A stretch of 64,000 bases of DNA from Pseudomonas sp. G34 (GCF_031119625.1 NZ_JAVHZV010000007.1:186001-250000), one strand, 5' to 3'. Shown: positions 49,259 to 59,050, numbered from the stretch's first letter. Notes: generated by a model from the letters alone, not told the origin. Translations and numbers: made by a program.

Positions 49259-50050
49259 TTAGCTCCTACGTGCGCGCCAACCGGTCACTGCACCGGTGGC
49301 GGAAATCGGTTCGATGCGATCCCCCTCGACCTGGCCAACGTACAACTGGCCATCGACCTCGAAGCGCAGTTCGGTGCCGTTCAGGCGCCCACGCAGGCGC
49401 TCCTGATGCTCGGTGGTGCCGCTGATTTCCTGGAAACGCTGCTCGAGGTCGACGGTAAAGGTTTCGCCCTCGCGCTCGACCGTCCAGCTGCCGGCGATCT
49501 TGGCCGGCACCACCCACAGGTAGATGCGCGCGCCCTCGACGAGATCGCTGCGATCCGGCTCCCAGTCCTCCATGCTGAAGGCGTGGGACACCACCCGGGT
49601 GCCGGGCCGCAGGGTATCGAGGATCACCGGGCGCAGACGCATGTTGACGGTGTTCAGCAGGTACATGGTCAGCACGTCGGCATCGGCGATGTCCTTCTCG
49701 AACAGGTCGCCCTGCTCGAACACCACCTGGTCGGCGACGCCGGCCTGTTCGGCATTGGCCTTCGCTTCCTCGATGCGCCGCGGGTCGAGGTCGATGCCAT
49801 AGGCGGCCTTGGCACCGCGATCCTTGACCGCCGAGATGGCGATGCGGCCGTCGCCGGAACCCAGGTCCACCACGTAGTCGTCGCGGCCGACATCGGCCAT
49901 CTCCAGCATGCGCGCCACCACCGGTTCCGGCGTCGGCACGTAGGGTACGTCGAGGGCGATGGTCTGGGCCTGGGCGGCAGATTGCAGCAGGGCGAACAGG
50001 GCCAGCGCGCAGGTGCACAGGGAAAGCGGGCGAACGGCTGCGGTTGTCAT
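49259..50050 (-). CDS. SAM-dependent methyltransferase with predicted signal peptide
   Basis: A 263-residue class I methyltransferase. Motif I VVDLGSGDGRIAISA near residue 60, post-I acidic YGIDLDPRRIEEA, and later motifs QGDLFEKDIADADV. Ahead of it are 30 residues of a convincing Sec signal peptide (SLCTCALALFALLQSAAQAQ). SAM is not known to be available in the periplasm, which makes export odd. A lower-confidence reading is that the leader is only an N-terminal membrane anchor. The C-terminal 80 residues (VDLEQRFQEISGTTEHQERL onward) form a beta-rich extension. Confidence 0.82.
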   Translation of the reverse strand: MTTAAVRPLSLCTCALALFALLQSAAQAQTIALDVPYVPTPEPVVARMLEMADVGRDDYVVDLGSGDGRIAISAVKDRGAKAAYGIDLDPRRIEEAKANAEQAGVADQVVFEQGDLFEKDIADADVLTMYLLNTVNMRLRPVILDTLRPGTRVVSHAFSMEDWEPDRSDLVEGARIYLWVVPAKIAGSWTVEREGETFTVDLEQRFQEISGTTEHQERLRGRLNGTELRFEVDGQLYVGQVEGDRIEPISATGAVTGWRARRS

Positions 50051-50281
50051 CGGCGGATACTCCTCAGCGAGGTCGGCAAGGGAAGGGACGCGATTTTCCG
50101 ACCGAAGCCTATGCGCCAGGGTTCGACCTGTGGAACCGGGCCTGCTGGCAGATATCCCGAAAATCATTGCGCAGGCCAGAAAGCACGGCGCCTCCCCGGT
50201 GTGTTACCTCATGTGAAGGCATTGCCTTGGCCGCGCCGAAAAGGCATGGTTGCGGATTTTCAGCCACGGGAGCAGCCCGGC

Positions 50282-51499
50282 ATGCGCCTTCTGCACACCT
50301 CCGACTGGCACCTGGGCCAGCACTTCATGGGCAAGACCCGCCAGGCCGAGCACCAGGCGTTCTGCGCCTGGCTGATCGAGCAGGTGCGCGCGCATTCGGT
50401 GCAGGCGGTGCTGGTCGCCGGGGATATTTTCGACACCGGCTCACCGCCCAGCTATGCCCGCGAGCAGTACAACCACTTCGTGGTGGCCCTGCGCGAAACC
50501 GGCTGCCAACTGGTGGTGCTCGGCGGCAACCACGATTCGGTGGCCATGCTCGGCGAGAGCCGCACCCTGCTGGCACAACTCGGCACCCGGGTGATCCCCG
50601 GGGTTGGCGCCCACCTGCACGAGCAGCTGCTGGTGCTCGAGGGTGCCGATGGCCAGCCGGCGGCGCTGCTCTGCGCGATTCCGTTCATCCGCCCGCGCGA
50701 TGTGCTGCGCAGTGAGGCGGGGCAGAGCGCGGCGGACAAGCAGCTGTCGCTGCAGCAAGCCATTCATGACCATTACCAGGCGCTCCATGAACTGGCCCTG
50801 GCGCGCCGGAGCGAACTCGGCGCAGCGCTGCCGATCATCGCCACCGGCCACCTGACCACCGTCGGCGCCAGCGCCAGCGAGTCGGTGCGCGAGATCTACG
50901 TTGGCGCACTGGAAGCCTTCCCGACCTCGTCCTTCCCGGCCGTCGATTACATCGCCCTGGGGCATATCCACCGGCCGCAAAAGGTGGCTGGCCTGGAACA
51001 TATCCGCTACAGCGGCTCGCCGATCCCGCTGAGCTTCGACGAAGCCCGCCAGCAGAAGGAAGTGCTGCTGGTCGAGCTGGACGAAGGTGGCTTGCGCGAG
51101 GTGCGCGCCTTGCCGGTGCCGCGTTGGCAGGCCCTGCAGTCGCTGCGCGGCTCGCTGAAAACCTTGCCCGCGGCGCTTGCCGAGGCGGCCCGAGAAGGCA
51201 GCGCCGAGCGCCCGGTGTGGCTGGAAGTGCAGGTGGAAATGGACGATTACCTGAGCGACCTGCAGGTACGCATCGCCGCGCTATGCGAAGGCCTGCCGGT
51301 GGAAGTGCTGCGCATCCGCCGCGCCCGTGGCACGGCGGTGGCCAGCCTGCAGGGCGAGCAGGGCATGCTCGACGAGCTGACACCCGAGCAGGTGTTCGAA
51401 CAACGCCTGGCCAGCGAAACCCTGGAGCCCGAGCAGACGCAGCGCCTGCACCGGCTGTACGGCAAGGTGCTGGCTGAGCTGCGCGACGACCCTGCCTGA
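50282..51499 (+). CDS. sbcD: Exonuclease SbcCD, D subunit
   Basis: A 405-residue Mre11-type nuclease. Metallophosphoesterase motifs: HTSDWHLGQHF at the N-terminus, VAGDIFDTGSPPS, LGGNHDS near residue 80, and IALGHIHRPQ and SGSPIPLSFDE later. Start ATG 50282 is the Mre11 start; a long in-frame upstream extension is a shadow. SbcD and SbcC form the MR complex that cleaves hairpins and DNA-protein blocks. The partner sbcC is at 60352, not directly downstream. Confidence 0.95.
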   Translation: MRLLHTSDWHLGQHFMGKTRQAEHQAFCAWLIEQVRAHSVQAVLVAGDIFDTGSPPSYAREQYNHFVVALRETGCQLVVLGGNHDSVAMLGESRTLLAQLGTRVIPGVGAHLHEQLLVLEGADGQPAALLCAIPFIRPRDVLRSEAGQSAADKQLSLQQAIHDHYQALHELALARRSELGAALPIIATGHLTTVGASASESVREIYVGALEAFPTSSFPAVDYIALGHIHRPQKVAGLEHIRYSGSPIPLSFDEARQQKEVLLVELDEGGLREVRALPVPRWQALQSLRGSLKTLPAALAEAAREGSAERPVWLEVQVEMDDYLSDLQVRIAALCEGLPVEVLRIRRARGTAVASLQGEQGMLDELTPEQVFEQRLASETLEPEQTQRLHRLYGKVLAELRDDPA

Positions 51500-51701
51500 C
51501 TCGGGCCTGTTTTATGATCTTTCAGCCCAGGTTCTTCTATTTTGGCAGCTAAGTGGCGGGAGTGGCCGTTCACGACCTCGTGGGAGGGGCTTTAGCCCCG
51601 AGCTCTTTACGCCTAGCCAAACCTGTAGGGTGGATGACGCTTTTTCCATCCACTGTTGCAGTCGGGATGATGGACGGATGAAGCATCGGACCGTTGCATT
51701 A

Positions 51702-51751
51702 GCTGTGGGAGCGGGCCATGCCCGCGAAAATCAGGGCGTAGCTCGCTCCCA
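51702..51751 (+). repeat. Truncated REP palindrome
   Basis: GCTGTGGGAGCGGGCCATGC and then CGCTCCCAT in inverted form, matching one arm of the REP at 21592. The second arm is degenerate. Confidence 0.6.
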
Positions 51752-51774
51752 TATCAATCCGCCAGCATTACCGA

Positions 51775-52020
51775 GTTGTTTATGCGCTCGGTTCCGCTCT
51801 GACGAGCGGGTTACTTTTGGCATTGCCCCAAAAGTAACCAAAAGGTCTAGCCCCAGCATCCGGCCCCAGCTGCGCTGGGGTTCCCTCATTACATCGTTGT
51901 TCCGGGGGCCGGCCTGGAAGGGCCATCCATGGCCCATCACGCCTCTCGCCGCATCCATGCGGCTCGTCCCCCTGCACAACGATTCCATTCGGCCTCCTGA
52001 AGGGGCGATTGGTGTCGTCT
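51775..52020 (-). repeat. Family C dispersed repeat, copy C2 (inverted)
   Basis: Opposite orientation to C1 at 13635. It preserves the AGGAGGCCGA-ATG-GAATCG start region, the GATGGGCCATGGATGGCC block, GAGGGAACCCC, GGGGCCGGATG and GGTTACTTTT. The frame reading leftwards from 51988 to 51731 is 85 residues and aligns over about 60 residues with the C1 frame (MES..RGLSxMDxAR..MGxGWPF pattern). Confidence 0.65.
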
Positions 52021-52118
52021 GTTATTGCCGTGCAGGAGAAACATCAAAAGCCAAGGCGGCAAACGGCCGCTCTTGCCTTGTAGCTGCCGCTTCACGTTCA
52101 TAAAGGTCATGAGCAGGC

Positions 52119-53756
52119 TCAGGCTTTGAAAAAGCTCACCCGCTCGATCAGCCGACGTGCCAGGGCCGAGAGTTCCTCGCTGGCTACCGACACCTGGGTG
52201 GAGCCCGCCGTGGTTTCCAGCGTGCTGGCGTGAATGCGGCTGATGTTCTGGTTGACATCGTCGGCCACCAGGCTCTGCTGCTGCGCGGCGCTGGCGATCT
52301 GCGCGTTCATGTCCATGATCGCGCGGACTTCCTGGCGGATGCGGCCCAGGGCCTGCTCGGTCTCGGCGGTCTGCGCGACGGTCTTGCGGGCCATCTCGCT
52401 GCTGGTCTGCATGATCTGCGCGGCACCGCTGGCGCCGGCTTGCAGTTGCTCGATCATGCCGCTGATTTCCCGGGTCGAACTCTGCGTACGGCTGGCCAGT
52501 GAGCGCACCTCGTCGGCCACCACGGCGAAGCCGCGGCCATGTTCACCGGCCCGGGCAGCCTCGATGGCGGCGTTGAGGGCCAGCAAGTTGGTCTGGTCGG
52601 CAATCGAGGTGATCACCGCGATGATGGTCTCGATGTTGCTGCTGTCGCGCGCCAGTTGCTCGACCCGCTCGGCGGCGGTGTCGAGCACCTTGGCCAGTTC
52701 CTGAATCGCCTGGCCGCCCTGGGTCACCAGCTGGCTGCCGGTTTCCACTTCGCCATCGGCATTGCGAGTGGCCGATGCCGCGGTGCCTGCGTAGCCGGCC
52801 ACTTCGTTGACCGTCGCCGCCATCTGGTTGATGGCCGCGGCCATCTGCTCGGCTTCTGCGGATTGCGACTGCAGCTGGCGGTTGTTGCTGGCCGAGGTGG
52901 CGCGCAGCTGGTCGGCGGAGAGGTTCAGCTCGCTGGCGGCGCTGCGCACCTGGGCGATGGTGTCGCTCAGGCGCGCACTCATGTCCTTCACCGCACCCAT
53001 CACGCTGTTCGGGTAGCGGGTGTCGATGCGCTGGTCGAGGGCGCCGCCGGCCAGACGCTGGATGACCTCCGCGACCTGATGGGGCTCGGCGCCCAGGGTC
53101 GAACGCAGGCGGCGGATGATCAGCAACGAGACGATCACGCTGAGCAGGATCGCCACGCTGGTGACCGCCACGATCAGCAGCCCGAAGCTGCCCGCCGTTG
53201 CGCGCACGCCCTCCAGGCTGGTGGTGATGTCCTTCTCCTGCAGGTCGATAAAGGCGTTGATGCGCTTGAGCCACTCTGTATAAGCGGCCGCCACTTCCCG
53301 TGACAGCAGCGCCTGGGCGCCCTCGATGTCGCCGCTCTGGCGCTGCTTGATCAGCCGCTGGGTGAGTTCCCGGGCGCTGCTCTCGATGGCCTTGATCTGG
53401 CCGAGCTGGCGTTGCTCTTCGGCACTCGAATTGGCGGCGCCAAGCAGCCTGTCGAGCGGCGCGGCCGATTGCTGGTAGAAGCCGTCGAGGCGCTCGATGT
53501 TCTGCAACTGAACGTTCAGCGTTGCCGAGTCATTTGCCAATACCAGGTCGCGGATGGCGATGGCACGGTCGTGCACGCTGCCGCGAAAGTTGATCGCATA
53601 GCGCTGCTTGAGGCTGGCGCCCTCGTTGACTTCGCTGAGGCTGCTGTCAATCACCTGCACACGCTGGATACCGACCAGCGCGACCAGAATCATCAACGAC
53701 AATACCAGCCCGAAACCCATGGCCAGGCGCTGGGCGATCGTTAGCGGTTGCGACAT
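52119..53756 (-). CDS. Methyl-accepting chemotaxis protein, 4HB sensor type
   Basis: A 545-residue chemoreceptor. First membrane segment [22 protein letters not shown] near residues 10-30, then a periplasmic 4-helix-bundle domain (about 35-185), second membrane segment [20 protein letters not shown] near 190, HAMP, and a cytoplasmic signalling domain whose tip reads [19 protein letters not shown]. There is no terminal NWETF pentapeptide. The ligand is unknown; 4HB receptors often sense amino acids or organic acids. Its stop overlaps the right end of repeat B3. Confidence 0.93.
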   Translation of the reverse strand: MSQPLTIAQRLAMGFGLVLSLMILVALVGIQRVQVIDSSLSEVNEGASLKQRYAINFRGSVHDRAIAIRDLVLANDSATLNVQLQNIERLDGFYQQSAAPLDRLLGAANSSAEEQRQLGQIKAIESSARELTQRLIKQRQSGDIEGAQALLSREVAAAYTEWLKRINAFIDLQEKDITTSLEGVRATAGSFGLLIVAVTSVAILLSVIVSLLIIRRLRSTLGAEPHQVAEVIQRLAGGALDQRIDTRYPNSVMGAVKDMSARLSDTIAQVRSAASELNLSADQLRATSASNNRQLQSQSAEAEQMAAAINQMAATVNEVAGYAGTAASATRNADGEVETGSQLVTQGGQAIQELAKVLDTAAERVEQLARDSSNIETIIAVITSIADQTNLLALNAAIEAARAGEHGRGFAVVADEVRSLASRTQSSTREISGMIEQLQAGASGAAQIMQTSSEMARKTVAQTAETEQALGRIRQEVRAIMDMNAQIASAAQQQSLVADDVNQNISRIHASTLETTAGSTQVSVASEELSALARRLIERVSFFKA

Positions 53757-53995
53757 TTTCGACGTACCTATGGAAGGGGAGGGGCCATAGGCTTCGCGCG
53801 CATCGAGGTGCTTGCAGGAAGGGATGGCCTGGGGTTGCTGAGGCTATTGTTTCCGTGGCGGAAATCAAGCGATTTGTAGTGGCTAATTGATGGTATAGCG
53901 TGCCTCTATGGCGCGTGATCAGGTCATTTCACCGTCGGCATGGGTCATGCCGCTGCCCGGCTCGGCATGGCGGAGCCGGGCGCGTGGGGCTGCAC

Positions 53996-55630
53996 TCAGA
54001 CGCGGAACTGCCCGAGCAGGCGGCCGAGTTGCTCGGCCAGTTGCCTGAGGTGCTGGCTGGCCGCGCTGGATTGCTCGGCCGACTCGGCGGTGCTGTGGGC
54101 CAGTGCGGCGGTCTGGGTGACGTTCTGGTTGATGTCGTCGACCACATGGGACTGCTGCAGCGTGGCGCTGGCGATCGAGGCGTTGAGGCTGGTCAGGTTG
54201 CGCAGCGACTGGGCGATCTGCGCCAGGCTTTCGCCGGCCTGGCTGGCCTGTTCGACGGTCAGGCGCGAGGCCTGGCTGCTGTCGCTGATGGCCTTCACCG
54301 CAGCCTGGGAGTTGCCCTGCAGGCGCTCGATCATGCCCTGGATCTCGGCCGTGGATTTTTGCGTGCGCTGGGCCAGCAGGCGCACCTCGTCGGCGACCAC
54401 CGCAAAGCCGCGGCCCTGCTCGCCGGCACGGGCGGCCTCGATAGCCGCATTGAGTGCCAGCAGGTTGGTCTGCTCGGCAATCGAGCGGATCACTTCCAGT
54501 ACCCCGCCGATCTGCGTGCTTTCGCTGGCCAGCGATTCGATCACCGTCACGGCCTTGTCGATGGTGGCCGACAATTGATCGATCTGCTGCAGGCTGGCGT
54601 CGATATTGTGCTGGCCCTGGCGTGCTTGCTCTTCGGCGGTGTGCACCTCGCTGGACGCGTGCTCGGCGTTCTTGGCGACATCCTGCACGCCGTAGGTGAC
54701 TTCGTTGACCGCGGTGGCGACCAGCTCCATCTGCTGGGCCTGTTGCTGGCTGTGCTGCTGGGCGGCGCTGGAAATATCGCCGAGCGAATGGGCGGCCTGG
54801 CCGAGGGAGGAGGCAGACTCGAGCAACTGGCCGATCACCTGGCGCATCTTGCCGGTGAAGGCGTTGAAGTGGCCGGCCAGGGCCGCCAGTTCATCACGGC
54901 CCTGGTCGTCGAGCTGGCGGGTCAGGTCACCCTCGCCACTGGCGATATTGGCCATGGCCGCCACCGCCTGCTGCAAGGGCACGGCGATGCTGCGCGAAAT
55001 CATCACCACCAGGGCGATCAGCAGCAGGGTGGCCGGTACGCCGATGGCCAGCGCCTTCAACGCCTGGGACTTGAACTCGGCCTGCACGTCGTCGACGTAC
55101 ACCCCCGAACCGATGATCCAGCCCCAGGGCTGGAACAGCTCGACATAGGAAATCTTCGGCACCGGATCGCTGGCGCCTGGCTTCGGCCAGCGGTAATCGA
55201 CCGGGCCGGCGCCCTGACGCTTGGTGATGGCCACCATCTCGTTGAACAGGGCCTTGCCGTCCGGGTCCTTGAGGGCGGAGAGGTTCTGCCCCTCGAGCTT
55301 GGCATTGGTCGGGTGCATGATCATGGTCGGCGTCTGGTCGTTGATCCAGAAGTACTCCTGGCCGCCATAGCGCAGGCCGCGAATCACCTCGATCGCCTGT
55401 TTCTGCGCCTGCTCGCGGCTCAGCGTGCCGCTGGCCTCCAGGCCCTGGTAATACTTGAGCAGGCCTACGGCCGCCTGCACCACGTGCTGGGTCTTCTCGG
55501 CCTTGCCGGCATACAGGCCAAGGCTGATCTGATTGAGCATGTAGGCGCCAAGCAACACCAGCATCAGCACCGGCATCGCGATGATGAGCCACAGACGCTT
55601 ATTGATCGGCAAGCGACGCAAGCTGTTCAT
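53996..55630 (-). CDS. Methyl-accepting chemotaxis protein, single Cache sensor type
   Basis: A 544-residue chemoreceptor starting [20 protein letters not shown] (ATG 55630). Membrane segment [20 protein letters not shown], then a periplasmic sCache_2-like domain of about 150 residues ([34 protein letters not shown]), second segment [21 protein letters not shown], and a signalling domain with [19 protein letters not shown]. Single-Cache domains of this type often bind small carboxylates. The next gene upstream is the GntR regulator. Confidence 0.93.
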   Translation of the reverse strand: MNSLRRLPINKRLWLIIAMPVLMLVLLGAYMLNQISLGLYAGKAEKTQHVVQAAVGLLKYYQGLEASGTLSREQAQKQAIEVIRGLRYGGQEYFWINDQTPTMIMHPTNAKLEGQNLSALKDPDGKALFNEMVAITKRQGAGPVDYRWPKPGASDPVPKISYVELFQPWGWIIGSGVYVDDVQAEFKSQALKALAIGVPATLLLIALVVMISRSIAVPLQQAVAAMANIASGEGDLTRQLDDQGRDELAALAGHFNAFTGKMRQVIGQLLESASSLGQAAHSLGDISSAAQQHSQQQAQQMELVATAVNEVTYGVQDVAKNAEHASSEVHTAEEQARQGQHNIDASLQQIDQLSATIDKAVTVIESLASESTQIGGVLEVIRSIAEQTNLLALNAAIEAARAGEQGRGFAVVADEVRLLAQRTQKSTAEIQGMIERLQGNSQAAVKAISDSSQASRLTVEQASQAGESLAQIAQSLRNLTSLNASIASATLQQSHVVDDINQNVTQTAALAHSTAESAEQSSAASQHLRQLAEQLGRLLGQFRV

Positions 55631-55769
55631 GGGGGCATCCCTGATCGTGTTGTTCTTGTAGTAGCGGCCGGTGCTAAACGGCAGCGATCTTTCAGCACCT
55701 GATAGCACTTCAGTGGCTCGAGGTAAATCGAAAAGATGTAGGGGTGATTTCTTTTCCCGGCTGGCGAGC

Positions 55770-55798
55770 TGAAAGCCGCCGGTCACCGGGCTTTCAGG
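55770..55798. promoter_or_regulatory. Nested hairpin between GntR and the Cache receptor gene
   Basis: CTGAAAGCC pairs with GGCTTTCAG, and the inner CCGGT with ACCGG. It could end GntR transcription; no T tract follows it on that strand. Confidence 0.4.
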
Positions 55799-55884
55799 TC
55801 AGGCGAGTGGCGGCGCGAAAACAGCCCGCTGCGCGCTGGGAAATTGCCCCGTGAGAGGGGCCGTGGGCGGCCAGGGTCGAGCGC

Positions 55885-56613
55885 TCAGCAGATATCGATC
55901 TGGTAGCGGAAGTTGGCCGCTGCGGCGCGCGACAGGCGGTATTCCAGGGGCCGGCGATCATAGCCCAGGGCCGTGCGTTCGATCGCCACGATGGGGTCGC
56001 CCTCGTCGATGGCCAGGGTGCGGGCCATGTCGGCGTCGGCGCAGCCGACCGTGAGGGTTTCCTGGGCCGAGGCGATGCACTGGCCGCACTGCTTTTCATA
56101 GAAGGGATAGAGCAAGTCGCCAAAGGTGCCCGAGTCGATGTCCATCAGCGCGCCGAAGCGCGACGCAGGCAGCCAGATTTCCTCGTGGAACAGGGTGCGC
56201 TCTTCGACCATGCGCAGACGCTCCAGGCGCACGACCTGCTCACCAGCTTTCAGGGCAAGTGCCCTGGCAACGTCCTTGCCGGGCTTTTGCAGCGCCTTGG
56301 AGAGAATCCGGCTGGTGGGGATCTCCCGGCCGCCACTGGCGTTCACCTGGCGAAAGAAGCGCGCCAGCGAGGCATCGAAATTCGGTCTGCGCACGAAGGT
56401 GCCGCGGCCCTGGCTGCGCAGCAGCAGCCCCTCGTTGACCAGGGTATCTACCGCCTTGCGCACCGTGCCGATGGCTACGCCGTACTGCTTGGTCAGCTCG
56501 GCCTCGGTGGGAATCGGCGCGCCGGGCGACCACTCGCCGGCGGCGATCTTGGCGAGCATTTCCTCGCGCAGTCTTTGGTAGAGCGGCAGGCGTTCGTCGT
56601 ATCCGAGTGTCAT
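55885..56613 (-). CDS. GntR/HutC-family transcriptional regulator
   Basis: A 242-residue regulator with an N-terminal winged helix (RLREEMLAKIAAGEWSPGAP, IPTEAELTKQYGVAIGTVRK, GRGTFVRRP) and a C-terminal UTRA ligand domain (about residues 90-242). Divergent from the amidohydrolase-transporter operon, with a shared 173-base region that carries palindromic CATATATG elements, so it probably represses that operon until an inducer binds. Confidence 0.92.
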   Translation of the reverse strand: MTLGYDERLPLYQRLREEMLAKIAAGEWSPGAPIPTEAELTKQYGVAIGTVRKAVDTLVNEGLLLRSQGRGTFVRRPNFDASLARFFRQVNASGGREIPTSRILSKALQKPGKDVARALALKAGEQVVRLERLRMVEERTLFHEEIWLPASRFGALMDIDSGTFGDLLYPFYEKQCGQCIASAQETLTVGCADADMARTLAIDEGDPIVAIERTALGYDRRPLEYRLSRAAAANFRYQIDIC

Positions 56614-56667
56614 CGCGCGTGGGGTCCGTTGCAGCAGGCGGCCGTCACTCTACCACCAGCGGGGCGA

Positions 56668-56695
56668 TTGACAGAATGGCCGAGCCACATATATG
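56668..56695 (+). promoter_or_regulatory. Predicted sigma-70 promoter, amidohydrolase operon
   Basis: A perfect TTGACA at 56668-56673 and, 16 bases on, TATATG at 56690-56695 as the -10. The -10 lies inside the CATATATG element, which is placed to be blocked by a GntR repressor. Confidence 0.5.
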
Positions 56696-56715
56696 GTCAA
56701 CTATTCATATATATG
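56688..56715. promoter_or_regulatory. Candidate GntR operator pair
   Basis: CATATATG at 56688-56695 and CATATATATG at 56706-56715 are two palindromic AT-rich half sites separated by ten bases. GntR/HutC operators are usually short palindromes overlapping the promoter. Confidence 0.45.
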
Positions 56716-56786
56716 ACTGAATGTCGTGACAACAAGAGCGGGGCGTTCTACCCCGGCTCTGATAACAATCGATCAGGTATCTCTTC

Positions 56787-57614
56787 ATGAACACCCCCAG
56801 CCCTGCCATCACCGGCGTCGACAGCCACGCGCACATCTTTCGCCAGGATCTGCCGATGGTCGCCAACCGCCGCTACAGCCCCGATTACGACGCCCTCGTC
56901 GAACAGTACCTCGAGCATCTGGATCGCTTCGGACTGTCCCACGGGGTATTGATCCAGCCGAGCTTTCTCGGCACCGACAACCGTTTCATGGTCGAGGCAC
57001 TGCGCCGCTTTGCCGAACGGCTGCGGGGCGTGGCAGTGGTCGATGTGGCGATCACCGATGCGCAGCTGGACGAACTCGCCGCAGCCGGCGTGGTGGGCAT
57101 TCGCCTGAACCTGATCGGCAAGGATTTGCAGGATTACAGCGGCCCGGCCTGGACCGGGCTGTTCGAACGCCTGGCGAGTCGTGGCTGGCAGGTGGAGATC
57201 CAGCGTGGCATCGAGGATCTCGCGCAGATCGTGCCGGCCATCGTTGCCAGCGGCGTCACGGTGGTGATCGACCACTTCGGCCTGCCGACTGGCGGCATCG
57301 ATGCGCACAAGCCCGAGCACCGGGCGTTCCTGCAGCTGCTGGGGGATTCGCGCGTCTGGCTGAAACTGTCGGCGGCCTACCGTAGCCAGTCCGACCTGCC
57401 CCAGGCCGCCGCCGTGCTGGCCCAGGTACGTGAAGCGGCCGGCGGCATCGAGCGCTTCGTGTGGGGCAGTGATTGGCCCAACACCCAGTTCGAGGATCGC
57501 ACAGACTATGCGCAGCAGCTCGAACTGATCGAAAGCCTGTTACCCGAGGCGGCAGAGCGTGCCCAGGTGTTGGCTGCCAACCCCGCGCGCCTGTTCGGCT
57601 TCACCACTCGCTGA
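56787..57614 (+). CDS. Amidohydrolase-family lactonase-like enzyme (PDC-lactonase/LigI-type)
   Basis: A 275-residue TIM-barrel hydrolase of the amidohydrolase-2 group. Metal-type motifs DSHAHIFRQD near residue 12, NGxxxxHxG-type WQVEIQRGIED and VIDHFGLP, and the C-terminal WGSDWPNTQ. The group opens lactones such as 2-pyrone-4,6-dicarboxylate or sugar lactones. Followed by a dicarboxylate-type transporter after 32 bases and controlled by the divergent GntR gene. The actual substrate is not determined. Confidence 0.88.
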   Translation: MNTPSPAITGVDSHAHIFRQDLPMVANRRYSPDYDALVEQYLEHLDRFGLSHGVLIQPSFLGTDNRFMVEALRRFAERLRGVAVVDVAITDAQLDELAAAGVVGIRLNLIGKDLQDYSGPAWTGLFERLASRGWQVEIQRGIEDLAQIVPAIVASGVTVVIDHFGLPTGGIDAHKPEHRAFLQLLGDSRVWLKLSAAYRSQSDLPQAAAVLAQVREAAGGIERFVWGSDWPNTQFEDRTDYAQQLELIESLLPEAAERAQVLAANPARLFGFTTR

Positions 57615-57646
57615 TCCCATACCAACAACAACAGGAAACCTTCATC

Positions 57647-58948
57647 ATGATGAGCCTGCTCGTCGTCGCGGCGATCGTCGCCGCCGTGGCCCTCGGCTAC
57701 AAGACCAAGATCAACATCGGTCTGTTCGCCATCGCCTTCGCCTATCTGCTCGGCTGCTTCGGCATGGGCCTGAGCCCGTCCGAGGTCATCGGCATGTGGC
57801 CGTTGAAGATCTTCTTCGTGATCTTCTCGGTGTGCCTGTTCTACAGCTTCGCCACGGTCAACGGCACCCTGGAGAAACTCGCCGAACACCTGATCTACCA
57901 TTGCCGGCGCATGCCGCAGCTGCTGCCTTTCGCGGTGTTCTTCACCGCCACGGTGATCGCCGCGATGGGGGCGGGCTACTACACCGTGCTGGCCTTCATG
58001 GCGCCGATCACCCTGCTGCTCTGCCAGCGTACCGGTATGAGCCTGATCGTCGGCGGCATGGCGGTGAACTATGGCGCCCTGAGCGGCGCCAATTTCATGT
58101 CCAGCCAGAGCGGCATCATCTTCCGTGGCCTGATGACCAACGCCGGCATCAGTGACAACGCCGCCTTCATCAACGCCACCGGCATTTTCCTGAGCACCCT
58201 GGTCATTCCCTTGCTGGTGATCGGCGTCTTCGTGTTCCTCACCCGTGAGGGGCGCGCCATGAAGGTTTCGGTATTCGAAGCCAGCGCCCCGACGACGCTC
58301 AATCGCGAGCAAAGGATCACCCTGTGGCTGACCCTGGCGATGATGGCCATCGTGCTGGCCGCGCCGATCGCCCACATCCTGCTGCCGGATAACGGCACCA
58401 TCACCTTCATCAACTCGAAGATGGATATCGGCCTGATCGCCAGCATTTTCTCGGTCATCGCCCTGCTGCTCAAGCTGGGTGACGAGCGCAAGGCCATGGC
58501 CTCGGTGCCGTGGGGCACGCTGATCATGATCTGCGGCGTGGGCATGCTGATCTCGGTGGCCATCAAGGCCGGTACCATCGATGCATTGGCATCTTGGATC
58601 GGCGGCAGCATTCCGCCGCTTCTGGTGCCCGTGGTGTTCGGTGTGGTGGCGGCGTTCATGTCGCTGTTCTCCAGCACCCTGGGGGTGGTGACGCCGGCGC
58701 TGTTTCCCATGGTGCTGCCCATCGCCCAGGCCATGGGGCTGGAGCCGATGGTGCTGTTCATCGCCATCGTGGTCGGCGCTCAAGCCACATCGATTTCGCC
58801 ATTCTCGTCGGGCGGCAGCCTGATCCTCGGCTCCTGCACCTCGGAGCAGAGCCGCGCCACGCTGTTCCCGCAACTGCTGTTCAAGGCCGCGCCCATCGGC
58901 TTCATCGCCGCGCTGGTGTTCAACGTGCTGCTGACGTTCTTCTATTGA
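57647..58948 (+). CDS. MatC-like dicarboxylate transporter
   Basis: A 433-residue, about 11-12-helix carrier. The N-terminal part (KINIGLFAIAFAYLLGCFGM, KIFFVIFSVCLFYSFATV) matches the MatC N-terminal domain of malonate-type carriers, and the C-terminal half has ISPFSSGGSLILGSCTS. AGGAAA Shine-Dalgarno precedes ATG 57647; ATG 57650 is adjacent. It should import the dicarboxylate or lactone used by the amidohydrolase. A strong terminator follows. Confidence 0.88.
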   Translation: MMSLLVVAAIVAAVALGYKTKINIGLFAIAFAYLLGCFGMGLSPSEVIGMWPLKIFFVIFSVCLFYSFATVNGTLEKLAEHLIYHCRRMPQLLPFAVFFTATVIAAMGAGYYTVLAFMAPITLLLCQRTGMSLIVGGMAVNYGALSGANFMSSQSGIIFRGLMTNAGISDNAAFINATGIFLSTLVIPLLVIGVFVFLTREGRAMKVSVFEASAPTTLNREQRITLWLTLAMMAIVLAAPIAHILLPDNGTITFINSKMDIGLIASIFSVIALLLKLGDERKAMASVPWGTLIMICGVGMLISVAIKAGTIDALASWIGGSIPPLLVPVVFGVVAAFMSLFSSTLGVVTPALFPMVLPIAQAMGLEPMVLFIAIVVGAQATSISPFSSGGSLILGSCTSEQSRATLFPQLLFKAAPIGFIAALVFNVLLTFFY

Positions 58949-58964
58949 GGCGAACATCGGCATG

Positions 58965-58996
58965 AAAAAACCGCAGCCTGGCTGCGGTTTTTTTTG
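58965..58996 (+). terminator. Rho-independent terminator of the amidohydrolase operon
   Basis: AAAAAACCGCAGCC, short loop, GGCTGCGG then eight T. A-rich on the left, T-rich on the right, so it can also end the converging PQQ dehydrogenase transcript. Confidence 0.92.
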
Positions 58997-59050
58997 CGCT
59001 GCGTGTCGCTCGCCTGGCGCTGAGCGAAGCGGTACCCGGGAGCGGGGCGA

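Larger units (their letters stand above)
51500..52118. other. 619-base gap of stacked repeats, sbcD / chemoreceptor
   Basis: Apart from a few bases at the edges, this gap is made of repeats. It contains a family B element (copy B3) split into two halves, a truncated GTAGGGTGG palindrome (about 51627-51680), a truncated REP (51702-51751) and copy C2 of family C. No gene other than the short repeat-borne frame was found. Confidence 0.7.
51503..52122 (+). repeat. Family B composite repeat, copy B3, interrupted
   Basis: Left half (51503-51560) matches the left flank of B2 (ATGATCTTTCAGCCCAGGTT and GGCAGCTAAGTGGCGGGAG). Right half (about 52060-52122) matches the right flank of B2 (CTTGCCTTGTAGCTGCCGCT and GTCATGAGCAGGCTC). 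About 500 bases of other repeats separate the halves, as if REP and family C sequences were inserted into a B element. Confidence 0.6.

Noticed and set aside
48809..50281. 491-residue in-frame upstream extension of sbcD
   Set aside because: It overlaps the methyltransferase and permease genes on the other strand and SbcD-type sequence begins exactly at 50282.
55770..55798. Hairpin near the GntR 3' end as a terminator
   Set aside because: It has no T tract on either strand, so it is listed only as a low-confidence hairpin.
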